The position numbers and the translations under genes are program-made. 64,000 nt of DNA from contig NZ_JAKGBI010000012.1 of assembly GCF_021530565.1 (NCBI RefSeq), positions 114,184 through 178,183 of the forward strand, in the 5' to 3' direction. The notes under the pieces were generated by a model. It did not search any database, was not told the DNA's origin, and worked only from the letters and a program-made list of their open reading frames with translations. Numbering within the stretch: the first letter of the stretch is position 1; every line of letters starts with the position of its first letter. Below, piece after piece: positions 47,329-57,645 of this stretch. Origin of the DNA: Pseudoalteromonas sp. SMS1 (GTDB lineage Bacteria; Pseudomonadota; Gammaproteobacteria; Enterobacterales; Alteromonadaceae).

Positions 47329-47480
47329 TTTAGCCTATTACGCAGTGAGTAAGCCTATCTGTGGCAGCAAGTATATCAATTCCCCACACGCTGAACATAC
47401 TCTAAGCGAGGAAAGGCGGATTTAATTCGCTAAAATAGCTGCGACCACGAGATGGCCAGTTAACTAAAGTAAGTAATTTT

Positions 47481-47582
47481 ATGTACGAGCTTGGCGACTT
47501 GGCAGATTGGTTGGGACTTAGCTTTTTCAGCGAGTTTTACAGTCAATTGTTTCCTTGGTTTAGGCTTTGGGCTATAGTCTGA
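47481..47582 (+). CDS. Possible 33-residue aromatic/hydrophobic upstream ORF
   Basis: ATG at 47481 to TGA at 47582, which abuts the ATG of the GGDEF-EAL gene (TGA then ATG, no gap). The product is rich in Trp, Phe and Leu (DLADWLGLSFFSEFYSQLFPWFRLW). Its ribosome site is poor (TAAGTAA). It may be a small membrane-active protein, a leader that couples to the next gene, or chance. Confidence 0.3.
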   Translation: MYELGDLADWLGLSFFSEFYSQLFPWFRLWAIV

Positions 47583-50231
47583 ATGAGTCGACGGGTATCT
47601 ATTGGAGGCGGCTTGAAGACAATAACAACAATAGTTTACCTCATATTAACTGCGATGGTGATGACTTACACCCCTTGTTCAGCGGCACAGAGTTTGCCCG
47701 CGGAGGTGTTTGATAACCACAGCGCTGTCATGCTGCTCATTGAGCCTGATAGCGGCAAAATTGTGCGCGCAAATCAATCCGCAGCAAATTTTTATGGTTA
47801 CAGTAAAACCCAGTTAGAAAATCTTTATATTCAAGAAATTAATCAGTTTACGCCTCAGCAAGTCGAAAAAGAGCGGCTTGCGGCATTAAATGAAGGGCGT
47901 AACTATTTTATTTTTCAACACCGATTGGCCAATGGTGAAAATCGCACGGTATCTGTTTATTCTTCGCCATTTATGAATAGTGATGGGGGCGCCTTACTGT
48001 TTTCGGTGATCCAAGATGTCAGCGCAAGAAGAAAGCTGGAACATGCGTTATGGCACTACCAAAGTAATTTAGAGCAACAAGTGGCGTTGCAGACAAAAGA
48101 AATCAAGCACGCAAGTACGGTACAGGTTTTTCTGTTGAGCAGCGTTATTGCCATTCTCGTCGGAACCACGGTGATTCTTGGTTGGGGGTTCTTGCGTTTG
48201 CGCAAAACAAAACGCCGATTGGAATATCAAAGAGCAAGGCTCAATGCGATTTTTGATGCCATTGGTGACTATCTTATCTTTACTGATCCGAACGAAAAGG
48301 TGTTGTCAGCGAACCGAGCTGCTTATCAAGATTTAGGTGATTTGGATGATAAAATGATCACCGACGCATTAGGCAACGGTGTGTGTATGGAAGTGACCCA
48401 ATTTGAGCCTCAGGCGTGTCGTTTGGACACCAATTTTGGGGCCTTGGATGTCGAAATAAGTAAGACGGATGTTTTAGATGACAATGGCGGGCTGTATGGT
48501 CATATCTACCTGTTGCAAAATATCACACAGCGCCTTATCGATGAGCAAGAGCAGCGCCTTGCGAGCACGGTATTTTCTACCACCAGTGAAGGGGTTTTAG
48601 TATCTGACAAAAACAACTGTATCCAGATGGTCAATAAGGCGTTTACTGAAATCACCGGATTCAGTGGGCCAGAAGTTATGGGCAAAACCCCTGCTATATT
48701 TAATTCTGGACGCCATGACGCGGCTTACTTTACCCAGCTTTACGATGCATTAAGCTCACGCGGGCATTGGGAAGGTGAAATATGGAATAAGCGCAAAAGT
48801 GGTGAGGTATATCCAAGTTGGCTGCAAGTATCCGCGGTGTTTGATCAGCATGGCCATATCGACATGTACGTTGCGTTATTCAATGACATCACCTCGCGCA
48901 AGCGCAATGAGCAATTAATGTGGCAACAGGCAAACTTTGACAATCTGACGGGGCTGGCGAATCGACATCATTACCACGCTAAATTTGATATTGCGTTGAC
49001 GCAAGCAGAGCGCAAGCAATCTCGAGTTGCGGTCTGTTTTATTGATCTGGATCGCTTTAAAGCAGTGAATGACACGCTCGGCCACCATATTGGCGACTTA
49101 CTGCTGATTGAAGCGGCAAATCGGATTCGTGAATGCACGCGCAATTCGGATACGGTGGCGAGATTGGGGGGAGATGAGTTTGCATTGCTACTCCCTGAAA
49201 TGGAAATGATTGGCGACATGGAACGTGTGGCCGAAAAGATTCTTACCGCGTTGAGCGCGCCGTTTCATTTAGAAGGACATGAAGCGTATGTATCGGGCAG
49301 CATGGGGATCACATTCTACCCAGATGATGGGGAAGACAGGAAGGTCCTGTTACGCAATGCCGACAGCGCCATGTACAAAGCCAAAGAGAATGGCCGCAAT
49401 TGTTTCCAATTTTTTACCGCTGCAATGCATGAACATGCTAAGGCGCGTAGCCAATTAGAGGGAGCATTGCATCGCGCGCTATCGAATCAAGAGTTGAGGG
49501 TGGTATATCAACCGATTGTAGGCAAAGACAAAGAATTGGGTTGTGAGGCATTGCTACGCTGGCACAATGACGCGTTGGGCGAGGTATCTCCCGCAGACTT
49601 CATTCCGATTAGCGAAGAGTTGGGTCTTATTTTGGCGATAGGTGAGTGGGTGCTTTATCAGGCGTGTGCGCAAGCACGCTCTTGGTTGACTAAAACGGAC
49701 GAGCCTTTCTTTGTGTCAGTCAATGTATCTAGTACCCAGTTTAAGCGCCAAGACATTGTGAGTTTAGTACGTAAAGTACTTAAAGATACGGGGCTACCGG
49801 CAACATGTCTTACGCTTGAAATTACGGAAACCGTACTGGCCGATAACTCCGATGGCATCGAACAGCAATTAGAGCAACTCCGTCAAATGGGGGTAGGGTT
49901 AGCCATAGATGACTTTGGAACCGGGTATTCATCGCTGGGATACTTGAAGCGTTTCCCGTTGTCGAAACTTAAAATTGATAGGGCGTTTATTAAGGACTTA
50001 CCAGATGATGAAGAAGATAAGACCCTGATCAGTGCGATTGTATCTATGGCCAGCAAGCTCAATCTAACAGTCATTGCTGAAGGTGTGGAAACATCAGAAC
50101 AGTTAGCTCTGTTGCAACAGCTGGGGTGTGATTATACGCAAGGGTACTTGCACGCAAAGCCCAGTGGTGCCAGTGAGTTTGAACAGTTTCTGGTCGCGCA
50201 TGCAAACAGCGCAGTTCACTCACAAACTTGA
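47583..50231 (+). CDS. Membrane sensor with periplasmic PAS, two cytosolic PAS, GGDEF and EAL domains
   Basis: 882 residues from the ATG at 47583; an in-frame TTG at 47613 has a GGAGG just ahead and gives a cleaner signal peptide (KTITTIVYLILTAMVMTYTPCSA), so it may be the real start. Order: signal sequence, a PAS domain in the periplasm (about 45-155), a membrane helix (about 180-203), two PAS domains (about 220-320 and 330-445), GGDEF at 529-533 with the I-site RNSD upstream, and EAL at 655-657 with DDFGTGYSSLGYLKRFP. Both enzyme signatures are intact, so it may make or degrade cyclic di-GMP depending on signal. Confidence 0.9.
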   Translation: MSRRVSIGGGLKTITTIVYLILTAMVMTYTPCSAAQSLPAEVFDNHSAVMLLIEPDSGKIVRANQSAANFYGYSKTQLENLYIQEINQFTPQQVEKERLAALNEGRNYFIFQHRLANGENRTVSVYSSPFMNSDGGALLFSVIQDVSARRKLEHALWHYQSNLEQQVALQTKEIKHASTVQVFLLSSVIAILVGTTVILGWGFLRLRKTKRRLEYQRARLNAIFDAIGDYLIFTDPNEKVLSANRAAYQDLGDLDDKMITDALGNGVCMEVTQFEPQACRLDTNFGALDVEISKTDVLDDNGGLYGHIYLLQNITQRLIDEQEQRLASTVFSTTSEGVLVSDKNNCIQMVNKAFTEITGFSGPEVMGKTPAIFNSGRHDAAYFTQLYDALSSRGHWEGEIWNKRKSGEVYPSWLQVSAVFDQHGHIDMYVALFNDITSRKRNEQLMWQQANFDNLTGLANRHHYHAKFDIALTQAERKQSRVAVCFIDLDRFKAVNDTLGHHIGDLLLIEAANRIRECTRNSDTVARLGGDEFALLLPEMEMIGDMERVAEKILTALSAPFHLEGHEAYVSGSMGITFYPDDGEDRKVLLRNADSAMYKAKENGRNCFQFFTAAMHEHAKARSQLEGALHRALSNQELRVVYQPIVGKDKELGCEALLRWHNDALGEVSPADFIPISEELGLILAIGEWVLYQACAQARSWLTKTDEPFFVSVNVSSTQFKRQDIVSLVRKVLKDTGLPATCLTLEITETVLADNSDGIEQQLEQLRQMGVGLAIDDFGTGYSSLGYLKRFPLSKLKIDRAFIKDLPDDEEDKTLISAIVSMASKLNLTVIAEGVETSEQLALLQQLGCDYTQGYLHAKPSGASEFEQFLVAHANSAVHSQT

Positions 50232-50992
50232 TGTATTTCGCACAGAGACTTGAGCGCTTCTATGGCCTTGAGGTTACCCTGCGCCTTCGCGGCTGTGAGT
50301 AACGTTAAGGCGCGAGGTAAGTCTTGTTTACCACCTTCCGCAGCAATTAACATGGTTGCAAGATTGTACATGCCCCATTGATCTTGGGTTGCAATGGCAT
50401 CTTCAAAAGCTTGGCGGGCTGCTTCAAAATCGCCTTGTTGATAAAAGCTAATGCCTTGATTATTTTGTGGCGAAAAATGTGCGCGTTGATGTTTAGGAAA
50501 ATAAGCGATGGCACGTTTTTTCACGATGCCGCCCAAGACATAGATGTCATTGGGACGATATGCCGCATAAATACTGCCATTTTGATAATAGTCAGACACG
50601 GTTGTACGTGATAGCCGCCAAGGTTGCGATTTAAAGTAGTCATCGAGCATCAGGTTGTCTAGCTGAATTGCCCGTTTGGCGTCACGCTTTCTTGCGTAGG
50701 TATAGCGTCCCTCTTTCAATGTGATTTGATGTTCATCGACAGCAATGACCTGGGTTATTCTAAATTGAGGCTGATAGACTCGGTCGGTTTGAATCCGACC
50801 AAAATCAACCATGATGACATCGTCGACTTTGGGACTACTTATCCACATAGATTGTTGGGTTTGGCTTTGCTGATGTTTAACTATCCAGTAACCGCAAAAA
50901 CCGACCACCAAGAAAGCAATAATAATGGCTTTATATCGACTGACGGAAGCTGAAATCACGTCATGTGTACGAAATAGGGTGCTCTTTAACAT
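50216..50992 (-). CDS. Membrane-anchored protein with Sel1/TPR-like C-terminus
   Basis: 258 residues from the second ATG, which has GGAG six bases ahead; the first ATG is two codons earlier. One membrane helix (about 22-38, IIIAFLVVGFCGYWIV) is followed by a beta-rich part (VDDVIMVDFGRIQTDRVYQPQFRITQV) and a C-terminal repeat region (ISFYQQGDFEAARQAFEDAIATQDQWGMYNLATMLIAAEGG, PRALTLLTAAKAQGNLKAIEAL). The family is not recognised. It overlaps the convergent GGDEF-EAL gene by 16 bases. Confidence 0.6.
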   Translation of the reverse strand: MLKSTLFRTHDVISASVSRYKAIIIAFLVVGFCGYWIVKHQQSQTQQSMWISSPKVDDVIMVDFGRIQTDRVYQPQFRITQVIAVDEHQITLKEGRYTYARKRDAKRAIQLDNLMLDDYFKSQPWRLSRTTVSDYYQNGSIYAAYRPNDIYVLGGIVKKRAIAYFPKHQRAHFSPQNNQGISFYQQGDFEAARQAFEDAIATQDQWGMYNLATMLIAAEGGKQDLPRALTLLTAAKAQGNLKAIEALKSLCEIHQVCE

Positions 50993-51079
50993 TGCCATCT
51001 CCGTGGTTGGTTACACTGTTTTGGTTATTTTGTGTGTCAAAGCTAAGATAACATGGCTTAGCTTTGACACAAGGGTAGG

Positions 51080-52489
51080 TTATTTGCCCGACATTGCGGT
51101 TTCAGCATTGGCGGCCATTAAAGCAAATACGGCGTAGGCGGCAGTATTTTGCTTGAGTTTGTCTGGATCAACTTTATCCAATGTATCATCGGCCGTGTGG
51201 TGATAATCAAAGTAGTCGGTGCCTACTTGATGTAAATCGAATATCGGGGCAGAAGTCATTTGTTTAAATGGGATAAGGTCCGGTCCCCCGCGAGCGGCAT
51301 TTTTACGAATGTACTTAATACCGAGCGGTTTTAACTGTTTAGCGATTTCGCGTACCACGGGCAGAGACGCGGCGTTGACGTTGGATTCAAACGCATATAC
51401 TACATCGGCCCCGAAATCTGACTCAGCTGCGGCAACAATGTTCCCTAATCGCGATTCATAATGCTTAAAATAGGCTTTGGCGCCCCATAACCCTAGCTCT
51501 TCAGCGGCAAATAAGACAACGCGAATGCTGCGTTCTGGCTGAGTATGTTCGGCAATGTGCTTTGCTGCGGCCATGGTAAGTGCTACCCCAGCGCCGTCAT
51601 CTAATGCACCTGTGCCTAAGTCCCATGAATCGAGGTGGCTGCCTAGCAAAACATATTGTTCTGGATATTTTGAGCCAGTGATTTCACCAATTACGTTGTA
51701 GCTCGTGCCTTCTCCCAAGTCTTCAGTTTGAATATTAAGCTCAACTTTTACGGGCTTGCCGAGTGCAATAAGACGCGCGAGCTGATCCGCATCTGGGTTG
51801 GCAACGGCAGTCGTTGGTATTTTACTGACCCCTTCAGTGTAGTGACTGCCCCCGGTGTGGGCAAATCGGTGGTGACTGGTGCTCACAGAGCGCATCATAT
51901 AAGCAATCGCCCCTTTCTTGGCGGCTTCTACAGCCCCTTTATTACGCGCTTTAACGGCTGGGCCATAGCCATTGCCGTCAATATCCCTATTCATACGATA
52001 ATTAATAAACGCAATTTTGCCATTTAAACTGTCTGCTGGGGCGGCCACCAATTCGTCAAAGGTTTCGAATAAGACAACTTCACCGGATAGCCCTTCTTTC
52101 GGTGTGCTAATACTGTTTCCCAGTGCTGTTAAATGAAGGGGCTGTTTGCTGGGGGTTAAAATAAACCCAGATTCATGATAGCGTCGCCATTCTGGGAATT
52201 TGGAAGGTTCCAACCACACCTTATCAAAACCAAGTTGAGTAAACTTTTGCTTCGCCCAAGCTACCGCCATTTTGTCGTTTTCGGTACCTGGTAAACGGGG
52301 GCCGACTTCCGTGGTCAATGATTCAACGAGTTGCCAGCTCAAATCGCTATTTCGTGCATGTTCGCGTACGGCAGCCACGGTGTCTAATTCGAGCTGAGTA
52401 AATTCTTGGGCCACGGCGGTATAGCTGCTGCAAAGCGCGACGATCGGCAAAAGGCTGGTTTTAATCAAAGTACGAAATGTGAGCTTCAT
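51080..52489 (-). CDS. Secreted M28 family aminopeptidase/carboxypeptidase
   Basis: 469 residues with a signal peptide (MKLTFRTLIKTSLLPIVALCSSYTAVAQ). A PA-type insert (about 130-235) interrupts the peptidase fold; zinc ligands appear as LLGSHLDSWDLGTGALDDGAGV (His, Asp), AAEELGLWG (Glu pair), ESDFGAD (Asp) and FDYHHTADDT (His). M28 enzymes trim peptides in the periplasm or outside the cell. It complements the subtilase at 9268 in extracellular protein use, though the genes are far apart. Confidence 0.9.
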   Translation of the reverse strand: MKLTFRTLIKTSLLPIVALCSSYTAVAQEFTQLELDTVAAVREHARNSDLSWQLVESLTTEVGPRLPGTENDKMAVAWAKQKFTQLGFDKVWLEPSKFPEWRRYHESGFILTPSKQPLHLTALGNSISTPKEGLSGEVVLFETFDELVAAPADSLNGKIAFINYRMNRDIDGNGYGPAVKARNKGAVEAAKKGAIAYMMRSVSTSHHRFAHTGGSHYTEGVSKIPTTAVANPDADQLARLIALGKPVKVELNIQTEDLGEGTSYNVIGEITGSKYPEQYVLLGSHLDSWDLGTGALDDGAGVALTMAAAKHIAEHTQPERSIRVVLFAAEELGLWGAKAYFKHYESRLGNIVAAAESDFGADVVYAFESNVNAASLPVVREIAKQLKPLGIKYIRKNAARGGPDLIPFKQMTSAPIFDLHQVGTDYFDYHHTADDTLDKVDPDKLKQNTAAYAVFALMAANAETAMSGK

Positions 52490-52716
52490 AATTTTCCTTA
52501 GTCGGTAGTAATGTGGTTATTTTGACACCAAAAGAAATACATTAAAATGTTATTAAGATGAAATGCATGATGTTTGGCTGTTACGAACTGATTCAGAAAA
52601 CGTAAAGCCAAATACTGCATATATCATTGAATGGACGTATGCAGTATTTTCTAGAGTATACCTAGGGGGTCGATCTTTGATAAAATTACAGCAATTTGAT
52701 TTGTCAGGAAAACCAC

Positions 52717-54099
52717 GTGAACCCGCTTTTTACTCAATTATCACTGCGCGCAGAATTGCATTTAGCACTCAGTAAAGCTGGATTCAGCCGCATGACACCC
52801 ATTCAATCAGAAAGTTTACCCGAATTGTTAGCTGGGAAGGATGTGGTTGCACAGGCAAAAACTGGCTCGGGAAAAACATTGGCTTTCAGCTTAGCCATGC
52901 TGCAAAACTTGGTGTTGTCGGCACAGCATATTCAAGGCTTGATCTTAGCCCCGACTCGAGAGTTGGCGAATCAAGTCGCTGAAGAAGTGAGAAAGCTGGC
53001 CAGGGAGCTTGGGAATGTTAAAGTACTGACAATTTGTGGCGGGGAAGCCATTGGGCCACAAATGAGCTCTTTAGAGCATGGCGCGCATATTGTTGTTGGC
53101 ACGCCGGGCCGTGTCGAGGAGCATTTGTTTAAAGGGACGTTGGACTTAACGCAGGTGACACACTTTATTCTTGACGAAGCTGACCAAATGTTGGACATGG
53201 GCTTTGTGGATGCCATTGAGAATATTGCCGTATATTTGCCGCCTACACGTCAAACGATGATGTTTAGTGCAACCTATCCCAAAGATATTGAGCAGTTGTC
53301 CGCGCGTTTTATGCAATCGCCAATGTTAGTGAAAGGTGAGACAGAATCGCTCAATAGACAAATAAAACAGCAGTTTTTTCCGCTTAAAAACAACAAACTT
53401 AGATTTAATACACTGAGATTGCTACTGCTTCAGCACAAACCACAAAGCTGTATTGTTTTTTGTAACACTAAAGTGGAAACCAAAAAACTCTTTTTGGAGC
53501 TTCAACAGACGGGTTTACAGGTTGCTGTATTACACGGCGATTTAGCACAGATTGAACGCCAAAGAATGTTACTTCGGTTTGCGAATAAAAGCGCATCGAT
53601 ACTGGTTGCAACGGATGTTGCCGCTCGTGGCTTAGACATTGAAGACATCGATATGGTTGTAAATTATCATATGGCGCTGGACCCACAAACGCATGTACAT
53701 CGTGTTGGACGAACAGGGCGGGGGGGTAAAAAAGGGTTCGCTTGTTCACTGTATGGGGAAAACGAAACATTTAAAGTGACGCAGCTCAGCGAACTATATG
53801 AACGCGAGTTTAATCCCTCCCCAACGCCGCCATTGAGTTTACTAGATAAACCGGCGTATAAGCCGACGATGGTCACCGTCATGATTGATGCAGGTAAAAA
53901 GCAAAAGGTGCGCGCTGGTGATATCGTTGGCTGTCTGACCGGAGAAAATGGCATTGGTTCGGCGCAGATTGGCAACATTACGGTACAAGATAATCAAGCG
54001 TACATTGCTATATTTAGGGAAGCGGTGAAACCTGCAATGCGAAAATTAAACGCCGAAAAAATCAAAGGCAAACGGATTAAAGCAAAGCGGCTTGTGTAG
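52717..54099 (+). CDS. dbpA: ATP-dependent RNA helicase DbpA
   Basis: 460 residues from the GTG at 52717, with AGGA 7 bases ahead; an upstream TTG is rejected. DEAD-box motifs: Q motif MTPIQSESLPELL, AQAKTGSGKT, PTRELA, LDEADQMLD (DEAD), SATYP, HRVGRTGRGG. The C-terminal domain (MIDAGKKQKVRAGDIVGCLTG, IGNITVQDNQAYIAIF, EKIKGKRIKAKRL) is the DbpA RNA-binding domain that recognises hairpin 92 of 23S rRNA. It helps late 50S assembly. Confidence 0.95.
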   Translation: MNPLFTQLSLRAELHLALSKAGFSRMTPIQSESLPELLAGKDVVAQAKTGSGKTLAFSLAMLQNLVLSAQHIQGLILAPTRELANQVAEEVRKLARELGNVKVLTICGGEAIGPQMSSLEHGAHIVVGTPGRVEEHLFKGTLDLTQVTHFILDEADQMLDMGFVDAIENIAVYLPPTRQTMMFSATYPKDIEQLSARFMQSPMLVKGETESLNRQIKQQFFPLKNNKLRFNTLRLLLLQHKPQSCIVFCNTKVETKKLFLELQQTGLQVAVLHGDLAQIERQRMLLRFANKSASILVATDVAARGLDIEDIDMVVNYHMALDPQTHVHRVGRTGRGGKKGFACSLYGENETFKVTQLSELYEREFNPSPTPPLSLLDKPAYKPTMVTVMIDAGKKQKVRAGDIVGCLTGENGIGSAQIGNITVQDNQAYIAIFREAVKPAMRKLNAEKIKGKRIKAKRLV

Positions 54100-54107
54100 A
54101 GCGTGAG

Positions 54108-54707
54108 TCATCGAACAGCACAGAGCATCGCTTTGAGCTGTTCATATTCATGTTTGATTTGGTTAAATGCCGCGGCACATCCCCCCTTATCAGGGTGGTT
54201 TGACAAAGCGAGCTTCCGCCACGCTTTTTGTAAGGTAGGTAAGTCATAGTGGGCAGGTAATTGCCATTTGTGTGCTAAAGCGGTCCAATCTTGCTGAGTG
54301 AGTACGGCATTTGAACCTGTTAAATAACGTTGCCAAAATTGTGCTAATAACGATTCAATTTCTTCTGTACTGGTATCATAATTGTGCCAATCTAAATAAT
54401 AGGCTTTGAGTGGGTCATCGATTTGCGGGGAGTCTGACTTACAGCGCGCTGACGGAGCAGGTGGTGCTACGATATAAATATCTAACGCTGAAATATGCAC
54501 ATCATGATGGGTATCTCTTAACTCATTTTGCAATTGATACAGCCCATTCATAATTAAAAAGTTTCTTTTAAACAGATCTTTACTGGGGTCGTCGTCCAAT
54601 GCAGTAAAGTCAGTTTGGTTTTTTAACTGTGCTGCCAGCTCATGCACTTTCAGATGTGGGGTAGCCGAGATGATGTCAAAAATAATATTGATAATGGGGT
54701 TGATCAT
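54108..54707 (-). CDS. DnaJ-related protein with a C-terminal J domain
   Basis: 199 residues from the ATG at 54707 (an AGGT lies ahead); a start six codons earlier is possible. The N-terminal half (IINIIFDIISATPHLKVHELAAQL) fits the DnaJ-related N-terminal domain; the C-terminal 60 residues are a J domain with the key HPD in ALSNHPDKGGCAAAFNQIK. It would stimulate a DnaK-type chaperone. There is no membrane segment. Tail to tail with dbpA, 8 bases apart. Confidence 0.8.
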   Translation of the reverse strand: MINPIINIIFDIISATPHLKVHELAAQLKNQTDFTALDDDPSKDLFKRNFLIMNGLYQLQNELRDTHHDVHISALDIYIVAPPAPSARCKSDSPQIDDPLKAYYLDWHNYDTSTEEIESLLAQFWQRYLTGSNAVLTQQDWTALAHKWQLPAHYDLPTLQKAWRKLALSNHPDKGGCAAAFNQIKHEYEQLKAMLCAVR

Positions 54708-54792
54708 TGTTCGACCTGTAAACATAGTGTATCTTCATGACCTTAGATATTGTCGATGAAATATTACGCTATTGCAAATTGGGACGGCATGG

Positions 54793-57645
54793 ATGGCATT
54801 GATAAACAAGTGCTGGATAGTAATTTTTACTTTAGGATTGAGTATCTTCAGTTATGCGTCTGAGCAACACAGCGAAGTACAATCACTGGCGCAACAAATA
54901 CAAAATATTGCACAACTCAAAAGCTGGCAAGAGCAGCAAATGGTTGGCGAGCAATTATTAAACCACCCTAAGCTTTCCCAGCATCAAAGCATTACCTTAC
55001 TTCAAACACTTGGAAAATCCGCTTTTCAAAATGGTGAGCTCCGTAAAGGCGTACATTTTTTTAAACGCATGGAGGTGGCACTGGGTGATACTCCTGACCT
55101 TGACCGTCTATTTATGGCGATTAAAATGCAGGGGATTGGCTGGTATCACTCGGGAGAGTTTGCGGCTTCTGAGAGGGATTACACACGCGCCTTAGTGCTT
55201 GCAAAAAACCATCAACCGCCAATCGAAGTGGCGCATATTCAAAATAATTTAGGTCTAGCCTATGTTAAAATGCATGACCTAATGAGTGCCTTGTCCCATT
55301 ACTTAGATGCTTACGAGCTTTATAAGCTACACGGTAACGAGCAGGATCAAGCAGATATTATTCTCAATATCGCAGGCGTTTATATTCGCCTATTAAGATA
55401 CGAAAAAGCAGAAGAATTACTTCAAAAAGCCATCACACTCTTCGAACAGCTTGGTGATAGTTACGGGATCGCGCTCTCGCAAGCTAATTTGGGGGTGCTA
55501 TACACTCAAACTTCACGCTTTGAAGAGGCCGCTACCTATTTACAAAATGCCATCGACTATTATGAAGCTGTCAATGACGTAAAGCACTTATCATACGAAT
55601 ACAGCAACTTAGCTAAAGTCAGTATTTCGACGGGTGATATGGCAATGGCTGAAACATATGTCAATTTTGCGATCTATTATGCTGAAAAAGCAGAAAATGA
55701 TTCAAATATGTCAGAAGCATTATATGTGCAAGCGCAAGTCTTTCTCGTGAAAGGCCAAATAGCACAAGCTCAAGACGCGGCGCAGCGTAGTTTAGAAATG
55801 AATCAATCACTGGGTGCCGAGTTACGTGAAAAGCGGGCGCTGTCGATTATCGCACTGACACAAGCCGCGCAGAGTAATACCGCTGAAGCGTTACAGACAT
55901 TAACGGATTACGATCAGGCAATGTTTAAATTATTAAATCAAGCGCTGTTAGAAAAAGCAGAAAAATACCAAAAACGCTTTGAAGAAAGCGAGTTAAGTCA
56001 GGAACTCGCGCAGCTCAAACAAGCTCAGCAACTTCAGGAACTGAAATCAAAGCAACAACAACAATTAATGTGGATGAGCGGCTTAGTCGTTGGATTCGCT
56101 TTGTTGGCGCTTGTGGCTTGGTATCGCCGTACGATTGAACGAAAAGCCAAGCTGGATCTCAGTAATGAAGTGGCAGAGCGTACCGCCGAGTTACAAAAAA
56201 CAGCGGATCAATTACGCCATGCCAATCAAATTAAGAGCCAGTTTCTTGCCAATATCAGTCATGAAATTCGTACGCCACTCACCGCCATTCTTGGTTACAG
56301 TGAAAATATGTTGCATGAGCATCATGACAATGAACGACTGAAAGAGTCGCTGACGGTGCTGATGCGCCAAGGTAGGCACCTAAAAGAGCTTATTAGTGAT
56401 GTGTTAGATCTTAGCAAAATTGAAGCGGAACAACTTGAGCTCGAACTGACCGAATTTAAAGTGGAGTCACTGCTGTCTGATGTCACCGATATGTTCCATC
56501 ACCCCTGTTTGGAAAAGTCATTGGAGCTGATCGTTGAGCACCGCTTGGAGACACCTTACCGAGTGTGTCTTGATTATGTCAGGGTGAAGCAAGTGCTGAT
56601 CAATTTGTTGAGCAATGCAATTAAGTTTACCCATCATGGTCAGGTTGAATTATTAGCAGAGTCTCAAGATGATGGGATTCTGTTTAGTGTAACCGATACT
56701 GGAATAGGGATGTCAGCCGCTCAACTTGAGAAAATCTTTGAACATTTCCAGCAAGGAGATAACAGCATAACACGTCGCTTTGGTGGTTCTGGATTGGGTC
56801 TGAGCTTATCTCAACAATTGGCTGCCATGATGGGGGGAGTAATAAAAGTCACCAGTGAACCTCATGTGGGCAGTCGTTTTTCTTTTTGGGTGCCCTGTAC
56901 ACCACTGCTAGATCAAAGAGAAGATATCGGGCCCCTTATACAACCTAGCTCCTCTCCAAGAGCGATGTTTGATGGGCAAGTTTTATTGGCGGAGGATCAT
57001 GATGATAATCGAGTGTTGTTCGAGCGCATTCTCTGTCAGTTGGGTGTGCAAGTGGAATCGGCATTGGATGGTAAGCAGGCCGTAGAGAAGTGCTTAAGCA
57101 GCTATCCTGATTTGGTGTTAATGGATATCCAAATGCCACATATGGATGGACTAGAAGCATTGCGTTTATTGCGCCAGGCAGGCTATGAAGGGCCCATTTA
57201 TGCTTTAACTGCCAATGTGATGGAGCATGAAATCAAGTATTATTTGGACAATGGTTTTGATGGCCATTTGAGTAAACCGTTAGAGCAAGACAAATTAATT
57301 ACCGTATTGCAATCAACATTGGGTAAGGGCTATCAAGCGGCGGTCGATGAAGAGATGAGTCTCGATATGACGGACTTAAAGCTGAGCTTTGCATCAACAC
57401 TTGAACAAGAAAGATATAAGTTAATTGACTTATGGCAAGAAGAGGATTATTCGGGACTACAATATCATTGCCATAAGCTTGCAGGCGCTGCTGCTGTGTT
57501 TGGCTTTTTTCCAATTGCAGACATTGCAAAACAATTTGAAGCTGCGCTCAAGGCACACAATACCGACCAGTACCAAGATCTATTTTTAATCCTTTGTGAT
57601 GAACTCAAAGTACAAGCGTGCTCAGAACAGTTCGATATCTCCTGA
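54793..57645 (+). CDS. TPR-sensor hybrid histidine kinase with REC and HPt domains
   Basis: 950 residues from the ATG at 54793, which starts a signal peptide ([23 protein letters not shown]); a TTG seven codons earlier is rejected. A periplasmic array of about eight TPR repeats (residues 35-385), a coiled coil, one membrane helix (about 426-443), then His490 ([10 protein letters not shown]), the ATPase domain, a receiver with Asp778 ([11 protein letters not shown]) and an HPt domain with His894 (CHKLAGA). The whole phosphorelay is in one chain apart from the output regulator. Ligand is unknown. It overlaps the convergent MCP gene by 24 bases. Confidence 0.92.
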   Translation: MALINKCWIVIFTLGLSIFSYASEQHSEVQSLAQQIQNIAQLKSWQEQQMVGEQLLNHPKLSQHQSITLLQTLGKSAFQNGELRKGVHFFKRMEVALGDTPDLDRLFMAIKMQGIGWYHSGEFAASERDYTRALVLAKNHQPPIEVAHIQNNLGLAYVKMHDLMSALSHYLDAYELYKLHGNEQDQADIILNIAGVYIRLLRYEKAEELLQKAITLFEQLGDSYGIALSQANLGVLYTQTSRFEEAATYLQNAIDYYEAVNDVKHLSYEYSNLAKVSISTGDMAMAETYVNFAIYYAEKAENDSNMSEALYVQAQVFLVKGQIAQAQDAAQRSLEMNQSLGAELREKRALSIIALTQAAQSNTAEALQTLTDYDQAMFKLLNQALLEKAEKYQKRFEESELSQELAQLKQAQQLQELKSKQQQQLMWMSGLVVGFALLALVAWYRRTIERKAKLDLSNEVAERTAELQKTADQLRHANQIKSQFLANISHEIRTPLTAILGYSENMLHEHHDNERLKESLTVLMRQGRHLKELISDVLDLSKIEAEQLELELTEFKVESLLSDVTDMFHHPCLEKSLELIVEHRLETPYRVCLDYVRVKQVLINLLSNAIKFTHHGQVELLAESQDDGILFSVTDTGIGMSAAQLEKIFEHFQQGDNSITRRFGGSGLGLSLSQQLAAMMGGVIKVTSEPHVGSRFSFWVPCTPLLDQREDIGPLIQPSSSPRAMFDGQVLLAEDHDDNRVLFERILCQLGVQVESALDGKQAVEKCLSSYPDLVLMDIQMPHMDGLEALRLLRQAGYEGPIYALTANVMEHEIKYYLDNGFDGHLSKPLEQDKLITVLQSTLGKGYQAAVDEEMSLDMTDLKLSFASTLEQERYKLIDLWQEEDYSGLQYHCHKLAGAAAVFGFFPIADIAKQFEAALKAHNTDQYQDLFLILCDELKVQACSEQFDIS

